Assembly (NCBI GenBank): GCA_016735415.1
Contig: JAERRP010000782.1
Span: 1-10,949 of the forward strand
Origin: Desulfobacterales bacterium
GTDB lineage: Bacteria > Desulfobacterota > Desulfobacteria > Desulfobacterales > UBA5852
Direction: 5' to 3'
Length of the DNA stretch: 10,949 nucleotides
Shown here: positions 5,793 to 10,949 of the stretch, piece by piece
Layout of the letters: the number at the start of each line of letters is the position of its first letter
Numbering within the stretch: the stretch's first letter is position 1
Program-made: the position numbers and the translations under genes
The notes under the pieces: generated by a model
What the model was told of the DNA's origin: nothing
What the model saw: the letters and a program-made list of their open reading frames with translations, nothing else
The model's database searches: none

Positions 5793-7004
5793 ATGTCAAT
5801 TGAAATCATTACGCTTGTTATTCTACTGCTCCTTTCCGGATTTTTTTCTTCCGCTGAAACCGCATTGTTTTCCATCAGCAAAACCAAGGCCCGCCATCTG
5901 GCCAAAAGCGACCGTGTGGGCCGCCTGATCAACACCATGAAAGACGACCCCCATCGGCTGCTGAGCACCATCCTGATCGGCAATAACGTCGTGAACGTGG
6001 GCGCCTCAGCCCTGGCAACGTCCCTGGCGATCAGCATGTTCCCGGGCCATGCCGTTGGTATTGCCACCGGTGTGATGACGTTTCTGATCCTGGTTTTCGG
6101 TGAGGTGTTTCCCAAATCGATCGCCACCCGCAATAATGTCTTCATCGCCCGTCTGACCATTTACCCGGTCTACTGGCTCTCGATCGTCTTTTACCCGCTT
6201 CTCGTCTTTCTCAATTTCATCCCCCGGATTACCGGTAAAATCAAAAAATCGCCTCACGTCACGGAAGAGGAACTCATGACCATCGTGGAAGCGGTTGAAG
6301 AAGAGGGACAGATCAAAGAAGAAGAGAAAGAGTTTATCCACAACATATTTGAATTCGACGATACCGCCGCCTCGGAAATCATGACCCCGCGCGGCGACAT
6401 GTTTGTGATTGAGGCGGATCTGAAACCCAGTCTTAGCGATATACTCGAATCGGGCTACACCCGTGTCCCGGTGATCGAAGGCGACATTGATCATGTCATT
6501 GGGATTCTCAATATCAAGGATTTGTTCCGGTACACGATTTCAGATAGCACCGAGGATGTCCGCCAAATCATGCGCCCCCCCTATTTCGTACCCGAGAACA
6601 AAAAACTGGATTCCCTGCTGCATCAGTTCAAAAAGCGGCGCAATCATATGGCCATCGTGGTGGATGAGCATGGGGGGGTATCCGGCCTGATTACATTAGA
6701 AGATGCCATCGAGGAAATTGTGGGGGATATTGCGGACGAGACCGACAAGGAAGAATCGCATATCGTCAAGCTCAAAGCCAAGGAATGGATCGTTCTGGGT
6801 AAATCGGATATCGACGAAATCAACCAGAAAATACCGATCAATATTCCGGATTCGAAGGAATACGACACCTTTTCCGGATACGTGCTATACAAAACCGGGC
6901 GCATACCCCAGGAAAACGAAGAGATTCTGATCGACGGTTTCAGCATTACCGTCAAAGAAGTCGACGGGGTACGTATCAAGAAATATCTGATTCGGCAGAA
7001 TTAG
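5793..7004 (+). CDS. CNNM/CorC (HlyC) family membrane protein, putative Mg/Co transporter
   Basis: A 403-aa inner-membrane protein with the full three-part architecture. First, a CNNM (DUF21) membrane domain at about 1-150, with SGFFSSAETALF (15-26), IGNNVVNVGASALAT (62-76) and FGEVFPKSIA (102-111). Second, a paired CBS domain at about 190-315, entered by IMTPRGDM (196-203), with YTRVPV (222-227) and HMAIVVDEHGGVSGLITLEDA (285-305). Third, a CorC/HlyC C-terminal domain at about 328-400 (GKSDIDEIN, then YDTFSGYVL, then GRIPQENEEI). Bacterial homologues export Mg2+ or Co2+, with CBS domains sensing ATP-Mg; the HlyC 'hemolysin' name is historical. The start at 5793 gives the standard short polar lead into helix 1. 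There is no clear Shine-Dalgarno. A small hairpin CACCA/TGGTG (5767-5780) lies just upstream and might cover the start site. The structured region 5436-5749 may control its expression. Confidence 0.93.
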   Translation: MSIEIITLVILLLLSGFFSSAETALFSISKTKARHLAKSDRVGRLINTMKDDPHRLLSTILIGNNVVNVGASALATSLAISMFPGHAVGIATGVMTFLILVFGEVFPKSIATRNNVFIARLTIYPVYWLSIVFYPLLVFLNFIPRITGKIKKSPHVTEEELMTIVEAVEEEGQIKEEEKEFIHNIFEFDDTAASEIMTPRGDMFVIEADLKPSLSDILESGYTRVPVIEGDIDHVIGILNIKDLFRYTISDSTEDVRQIMRPPYFVPENKKLDSLLHQFKKRRNHMAIVVDEHGGVSGLITLEDAIEEIVGDIADETDKEESHIVKLKAKEWIVLGKSDIDEINQKIPINIPDSKEYDTFSGYVLYKTGRIPQENEEILIDGFSITVKEVDGVRIKKYLIRQN

Positions 7005-7022
7005 GGCCGTATTGCAGCGGCC
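7005..7022. other. Hairpin between convergent genes
   Basis: GGCCG (7005-7009) and CGGCC (7018-7022) form a 5-bp GC stem with an 8-nt loop directly after the CorC-like stop, in the 64-bp gap to the convergent EF-P gene. No T tract follows on either strand, so termination here is possible but not shown. Confidence 0.25.
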
Positions 7023-7068
7023 GCCGACAAGGCCAGCCCGACAACACGCACCGCACCCGTTCTATTTC

Positions 7069-7632
7069 CTATTCTTTTACACGCTCCACGTATTGCCCCG
7101 TGCGCGTATTGATACGAACCAACTCGCCTTCTTCGACAAACGGCGGCACTTGAAGCTCATAACCGGTTTCAAGAGTGGCCGGTTTGGTATCCCCGGAAGC
7201 CGTATCCCCTTTCACCCACGGATCGGCCTTGACGATGCGAAGTTCGATAAATATCGGCAGGGTCACACCGATGGCCTGCCCATCGAAAAGAAGAACGCTG
7301 CAGACCGTATTTTCTTTTAGTAAGCTGGTGACATCACCCATCTGTTCCCGGGTTATAAATTCCTGATCATAGGTGGACGTGTTCATGAAACAATAAGTGT
7401 CGCCGTCCTGGTACAGGTACTCCATTTCAGTTTCTTCGAGGTTGGCCGGATTTATTTTCTCACTGGAACGCCAGGTTTTGTCGAACTGTGCGCCGGTGAC
7501 CATGTTCTTTAATTTGCATTTATACAAGGCCTTCCCTTTTCCGGGTTTTACGAATTCAAATTGGGTAATGACGTAAGGGTAGCCGTCGATTTCCACTTTC
7601 AGCCCTTTACGCAGATCTCCGGATTCATACAT
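7069..7632 (-). CDS. efp: Elongation factor P
   Basis: EF-P, 187 aa, binds stalled ribosomes between the P and E sites and promotes peptide bonds at polyproline runs. All three domains are present: the KOW-like domain (about 1-62), an OB domain (about 67-123), and a C-terminal OB domain (about 130-185) carrying the family signature KADPWVKGDTASGDTKPATLETG (split here as 135-144 and 145-157). The tip loop reads FVKPGKGKA (27-35); K32 matches the lysine that E. coli modifies with beta-lysine, so this is a lysine-type, not an EarP arginine-type, EF-P. No modification enzyme is in the window. The start is fixed by GGAGG (complement of 7640-7644), 7 nt before the ATG; a longer in-frame version to 7674 has no such support. 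The gene follows the TrpF-like gene on the same strand after 88 bp and may share its transcript. Confidence 0.97.
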   Translation of the reverse strand: MYESGDLRKGLKVEIDGYPYVITQFEFVKPGKGKALYKCKLKNMVTGAQFDKTWRSSEKINPANLEETEMEYLYQDGDTYCFMNTSTYDQEFITREQMGDVTSLLKENTVCSVLLFDGQAIGVTLPIFIELRIVKADPWVKGDTASGDTKPATLETGYELQVPPFVEEGELVRINTRTGQYVERVKE

Positions 7633-7720
7633 CTGGTTGCCTCCATTTTCCCCGTCGCTACGGCTGTCAGACACGGCTCGATGCCGTCGACAGCGGGTTC
7701 ATTCGACAGGGCCAGTTGAT

Positions 7721-8476
7721 TCAGGCTGGTCGTCGCGCTTCCTGCACAAAACGACGGACACGCCCGCGGTCTTTACGAAAACGAATCGGCCGGCCCTGCC
7801 GATCCACCTGATTGGTAGCGGTACAACTGTCCACGCCTTCAGAGGCCACCGTGGCAATACCGGCGTGTACATTTTCCGGTGAAAGCCCGCCGGCCAGAAT
7901 AACAGGTATGCGAGCCTGGCGCACGAGCTCCCGAGCAACCTGCCAGTCGCATGTTTGTCCAGTAATCCCCACAAAGCCGCTTACCGGCTGTTCAACCGGT
8001 GCATTCGCTGCACTCAACAAGGTGTCGGTTAGAAAGTAATCACTCCAGGCCTCAAATTTTGCGGCCAGGGCGAGGGTCGGAACGGCGTTGGACATCTCAG
8101 GCCTCCCAATCGGTATCGAACGCATGATCTTAACATCCGGGTATTCTTCGCGCACCGCCTGCTGGGTTGCCAGAAGGGTCTGGCAGTCATCCTGAGCGGA
8201 CGAATCTAGCGGGAGGGCTTCACAAAAATGGATAATGTCGGGATGATAATGGTCAAGCACCTGCCGGATATCGTCCAGGCCGCTGAAAAGCGGAATCAGA
8301 CTGCTGATTTTTCCTGATGATTGGACAAGCCTGACGGTCTCGCCGAGCTTGTCGTCCTTCCAGTCTTCGGAAGACAACACAACACTGCCGATATGGTCGA
8401 CGCCGTCTTCGATGACGCCTTCTGCTTCCGAAGGGGTCTGAATTTCGTAAATCTGAATGATCGGCGTATTCACCAT
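7721..8476 (-). CDS. TrpF-like (phosphoribosylanthranilate isomerase-family) barrel protein, probably not canonical TrpF
   Basis: A protein of about 251 aa with the late TrpF strands: TGQTCDW (172-178), PVILAGGLSPENV (191-203) and GVDSCTATN (214-222). These are the phosphate-binding end of the (beta/alpha)8 barrel. The first strand reads IIQIYEIQTPSEAEG (6-20), where TrpF has a K-x-C-G motif; the catalytic Cys is missing. An Asp is present in LTDT (D151), near the position of the TrpF catalytic acid. The TrpF QLHG motif appears as IHFCE (82-86). I infer a related but different activity on a phosphorylated sugar or a similar ligand. No other trp gene is nearby; the gene lies upstream of efp and divergent from guaA. 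The ATG at 8476 is preferred over the TTG at 8479; GGTGA lies about 9 nt upstream. An ACGGC/GCCGT hairpin (7673-7687) lies between it and efp. Confidence 0.7.
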   Translation of the reverse strand: MVNTPIIQIYEIQTPSEAEGVIEDGVDHIGSVVLSSEDWKDDKLGETVRLVQSSGKISSLIPLFSGLDDIRQVLDHYHPDIIHFCEALPLDSSAQDDCQTLLATQQAVREEYPDVKIMRSIPIGRPEMSNAVPTLALAAKFEAWSDYFLTDTLLSAANAPVEQPVSGFVGITGQTCDWQVARELVRQARIPVILAGGLSPENVHAGIATVASEGVDSCTATNQVDRQGRPIRFRKDRGRVRRFVQEARRPA

Positions 8477-8561
8477 CAATGTGTTTCACCCAGTTGCCCG
8501 GCGGCTTCGTCCGTATTGTAGTTATTCAATGCTGGAAGTAATTCAAGGCTTTAAAATTCGG

Positions 8562-8590
8562 TTGACTTTTGCTGCGGTCTCTAACATATT
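8562..8590 (+). promoter_or_regulatory. Promoter for guaA
   Basis: TTGACT (8562-8567), 17 bp spacer, CATATT (8585-8590). The -35 box is the same as in the promoter at 1212; the -10 box is a 4 of 6 match. Transcription would start near 8597, giving a leader of about 87 nt before the guaA start. Confidence 0.5.
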
Positions 8591-8635
8591 CAGCCTGATT
8601 TCGCAAATGGCGCAAGCGCGGATAATCTGTGATGC

Positions 8636-8668
8636 GGCGCCATCGCAACGGCGTTTCTGCAAGGCGCC
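8636..8668 (+). other. Leader stem-loop upstream of guaA
   Basis: GGCGCC at 8636-8641 pairs with GGCGCC at 8663-8668 (a self-complementary sequence) around a 21-nt loop. It ends 6 nt before the GAGG ribosome site (8675-8678). It does not resemble a purine riboswitch. It may affect translation start or mRNA stability; no function is shown. Confidence 0.3.
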
Positions 8669-8683
8669 CCTATTGAGGTTGAT

Positions 8684-10213
8684 ATGATTCTGATTATTGA
8701 TTTTGGCTCCCAGTTTAATCAGCTCATTGCCCGGCGTGTAAGAGAATGCAAGGTTTATTGCCGGATTGAAGCCCCCACCGTCAGCATTGATGCCGTACGA
8801 TCTCTGGCACCGGAGGGGATCATCCTGTCGGGTGGCCCGGCGAGCATATATGAAGCCTCCAGCCCTAAAATCGACCCGGGCATCCTGGATTTGGGAATTC
8901 CGATTTTGGGCATCTGCTACGGCCTGCAATTCATGGTGCAGGCCTTGGGCGGCAAGGTAAACCGATCGAACAAACGCGAATACGGATTTGCCGAGTTCAG
9001 GATAAAAAAACCAGACCCGCTTTTCAGCTCGATCCCCGAACACACGACCTGCTGGATGAGCCACGGCGATTCTATTTCCAAACTGCCCCCCGGATTCACC
9101 ATTGCCGGATCCACTGAAAATCCCCGTATTGCCGCCGTCTATCACCGCTATAAAAAACTCTTCGGACTTCAATTTCATCCCGAGGTTGAACACACCCCCC
9201 AGGGTCAGAAGATGCTGCACAATTTCCTTTTCAAGGTTTGCGGCTGCAAACGTTCATGGACCATGCAATCCTTTGCCGATCAAGCGATCGAAAACATTCG
9301 GGCGCGGGTTCAGGACCGCAGGGTTATTCTGGGTTTAAGCGGCGGGGTGGATTCATCCGTCACGGCCGTATTGCTCCATAAAGCCATTGGTCGCAACCTG
9401 ACCTGTATATTTGTCGACAACGGACTGCTTCGCAAAGACGAGGCCTTGAAACTCAAGGCGGTTCTTAAGAAGAACCTTCGGATCAACATTCGTTTCGTCC
9501 AGGCCCGCCGCCTGTTCCTAAAACCCCTCAAAGATGTGGTCGATCCGGAGCGCAAGCGCAAGATCATCGGCAAAATATTCCTGGACGTTTTCGAAGCTGA
9601 AGCCAAAAAAATCAAGCGGGTCGAATATCTGGCCCAGGGCACCCTGTACCCGGATATCATTGAATCCAAATCCGCTTTTGGCGGCCCGACGGCTGTTATC
9701 AAATCCCATCATAACGTTGGGGGGCTGCCGAAGAAAATGAAGCTGAAACTGGTCGAACCGCTGATGTACCTGTTCAAGGACGAGGTCCGTCAACTGGGAA
9801 AAACCCTGAAATTGCCCGATGAGCTGATCTGGCGTCAGCCTTTTCCGGGACCGGGCCTGGCAATCCGCATCATTGGCGCCATTACGACCAAAAGGCTCCG
9901 AATTCTAAGGGAAGCCGACCACATCTTAATGCAAGAAATCAAAGCCGCCGGCTATTACAAACGGTTATGGCAATCCTTTGCCGTATTGTTGCCGATAAAA
10001 AGTGTTGGTGTCATGGGTGACCAGCGCACGTATGAAAATATTCTGGCCGTTCGGGCCGTAACGAGCAAAGACGCCATGACGGCGGACTGGGCCAGGCTGC
10101 CCCACAAACTGCTCAGTCGCATTGCCAACCGCATCATTAACGAAGTTGATGGTGTCAACCGTGTGGTTTACGATATCAGTTCAAAGCCACCCAGTACCAT
10201 CGAATGGGAATAG
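8684..10213 (+). CDS. guaA: GMP synthase (glutamine-hydrolysing)
   Basis: Cytoplasmic GMP synthetase, 509 aa, full length. It converts XMP, ATP and glutamine to GMP in the last step of de novo guanine nucleotide synthesis. The N-terminal class I glutamine amidotransferase domain (about 1-185) has the oxyanion loop ILSGGPAS (47-54), nucleophile Cys78 in GICYGLQ (76-82), and His165/Glu167 in FHPEVEH (164-170). The ATP-pyrophosphatase domain (about 195-385) has the P-loop SGGVDSS (219-225) and VDNGLLR (244-250). The dimerisation domain (about 390-509) has RQPFPGPGLAIR (384-395) and ends with the conserved KPPSTIEWE. GAGG (8675-8678) lies 5 nt before the ATG. In many bacteria guaB precedes guaA; here the upstream neighbour is a divergent TrpF-like gene, so guaB must lie elsewhere. 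The next gene starts 4 nt after the stop. Confidence 0.98.
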   Translation: MILIIDFGSQFNQLIARRVRECKVYCRIEAPTVSIDAVRSLAPEGIILSGGPASIYEASSPKIDPGILDLGIPILGICYGLQFMVQALGGKVNRSNKREYGFAEFRIKKPDPLFSSIPEHTTCWMSHGDSISKLPPGFTIAGSTENPRIAAVYHRYKKLFGLQFHPEVEHTPQGQKMLHNFLFKVCGCKRSWTMQSFADQAIENIRARVQDRRVILGLSGGVDSSVTAVLLHKAIGRNLTCIFVDNGLLRKDEALKLKAVLKKNLRINIRFVQARRLFLKPLKDVVDPERKRKIIGKIFLDVFEAEAKKIKRVEYLAQGTLYPDIIESKSAFGGPTAVIKSHHNVGGLPKKMKLKLVEPLMYLFKDEVRQLGKTLKLPDELIWRQPFPGPGLAIRIIGAITTKRLRILREADHILMQEIKAAGYYKRLWQSFAVLLPIKSVGVMGDQRTYENILAVRAVTSKDAMTADWARLPHKLLSRIANRIINEVDGVNRVVYDISSKPPSTIEWE

Positions 10214-10217
10214 CCCG

Positions 10218-10949
10218 ATGACGGAGAACGAAACCTCAAGCTTTCGCCTGGGTTCGGGTCCGCTCGAAGAAACCCGGGAAGTGCCGGCCCAGGACGATAC
10301 GGTTCTTCAACTCAGGATAAATAAGCTGACGCGCCGCATCCGGAGAACATCCATGCTTTTGTTCTTGCTGATGATCGTGATGTTCGCATTGGGATATTGG
10401 GATCTGCAGGGGCGTTTTTCCCAGCAGGCCAACACCGGCAATCGTGAAATTAAAAACATCACGGCCGTATTCGATGACCGCCTCAACGAACTCGACCAGA
10501 ATTTTATCCTGATTGAAAAAAAACTTGGAGAAGATTTTGGAAAACTGGACAAACTGACCGTGAAACTGCAAAAAGATATTGGCCAACTGCGGAAAAAACT
10601 GGATGCGATTGACTTGTCCGGAACGATGCAAAAAGAGAAAAAAGCCATGTTGTTTCAGATGCAAAAAGAATTTGCGCCGCTAAAAAAAGATATCGACAGC
10701 CTATCTCAAAACATGGGGGCCTTTGATCAACGGATTCAAACCCAACTGGCGCCCCTGAAAAAACAAATCAGCCAGACCCAAACCGATTTAGGTACCCTTC
10801 AGAAAGACGTCCGGACTTCCACCAATGAAAGTATCGGCAAGGACGATCTGGCGCTGGAAATGTTAAAAGTTAAAAAAGCCTATCAGCAGCAAATTACCTC
10901 GCAAGCGGCCACCATTCGCAAACAGGTCGGCCTGATAACGGAACGGCTT
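10218..10949 (+). CDS. Single-pass membrane coiled-coil protein of unknown function, cut by the right edge
   Basis: An open frame of 244 codons with no stop before the window end. After an acidic N-terminus and a basic segment (RINKLTRRIRRTS, 33-45), one membrane helix (about 46-60, MLLFLLMIVMFALGY) predicts an N-in, C-out orientation. The rest is highly charged and Lys/Gln/Leu-rich, with spaced hydrophobics typical of long coiled coils (about 75-244). The protein would therefore project a rod into the periplasm. I do not recognise a family, and the C-terminal part that might reveal one is outside the window. The ATG is 4 nt after the guaA stop, with GGGAA 7 nt upstream, so translation is probably coupled to guaA. 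A run of eight A (10516-10523) in frame could permit transcriptional slippage. Confidence 0.8.
   Translation, partial: MTENETSSFRLGSGPLEETREVPAQDDTVLQLRINKLTRRIRRTSMLLFLLMIVMFALGYWDLQGRFSQQANTGNREIKNITAVFDDRLNELDQNFILIEKKLGEDFGKLDKLTVKLQKDIGQLRKKLDAIDLSGTMQKEKKAMLFQMQKEFAPLKKDIDSLSQNMGAFDQRIQTQLAPLKKQISQTQTDLGTLQKDVRTSTNESIGKDDLALEMLKVKKAYQQQITSQAATIRKQVGLITERL

Noticed and set aside
6006..6494. 162-codon minus-strand frame opposite the CorC-like gene
   Set aside because: Antisense to conserved membrane and CBS coding sequence; no independent start signal or family.
10236..10664. 142-codon minus-strand frame rich in Phe
   Set aside because: It is the complement of a Lys/Glu-rich coiled-coil gene, which naturally yields Phe/Leu-rich frames.

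Overview
This 10.9-kb window looks like an ordinary stretch of bacterial chromosome of moderate GC content. The set of genes suggests a Desulfobacterota (former Deltaproteobacteria) genome: a kinase domain like those of the CHASE2-type Ser/Thr kinases, a PP2C/FHA signalling set, a lysine-type EF-P, and a guaA that is not next to guaB. This placement is inferred from protein character only; no marker RNA is present to confirm it.

Left part (1-2935): a Ser/Thr protein kinase, probably cut at its N-terminus by the window edge, then a PP2C phosphatase and a protein with two FHA-like domains. Together they make a kinase / phosphatase / phospho-reader set. A near-consensus sigma70-type promoter lies between kinase and phosphatase, so the phosphatase-FHA pair can be transcribed separately. 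Next (2992-5278) come a GT4-like glycosyltransferase with a TTG start and an overlapping HAD-family hydrolase whose motif I is DxYGT. A perfect 10-bp inverted repeat sits at their junction.

Middle (5279-5792): a 514-base region with no convincing gene. It holds a strong promoter, an exact 13-bp tandem repeat, complementary RNA ends closing on a T7 tract, and a second terminator-like hairpin. It is best read as a structured small RNA or as a long regulatory leader for the next gene, a CNNM/CorC-type membrane protein (5793-7004). This is the part of the window most likely to hold something undescribed.

Right part: on the minus strand, a TrpF-like protein lacking the usual catalytic Cys lies upstream of elongation factor P. 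Divergently, on the plus strand, a complete GMP synthetase gene (guaA) has its own promoter and a leader stem-loop. Four bases after guaA a single-pass membrane coiled-coil protein begins and runs off the right edge.

No CRISPR array, insertion sequence, tRNA, rRNA or phage gene was seen.
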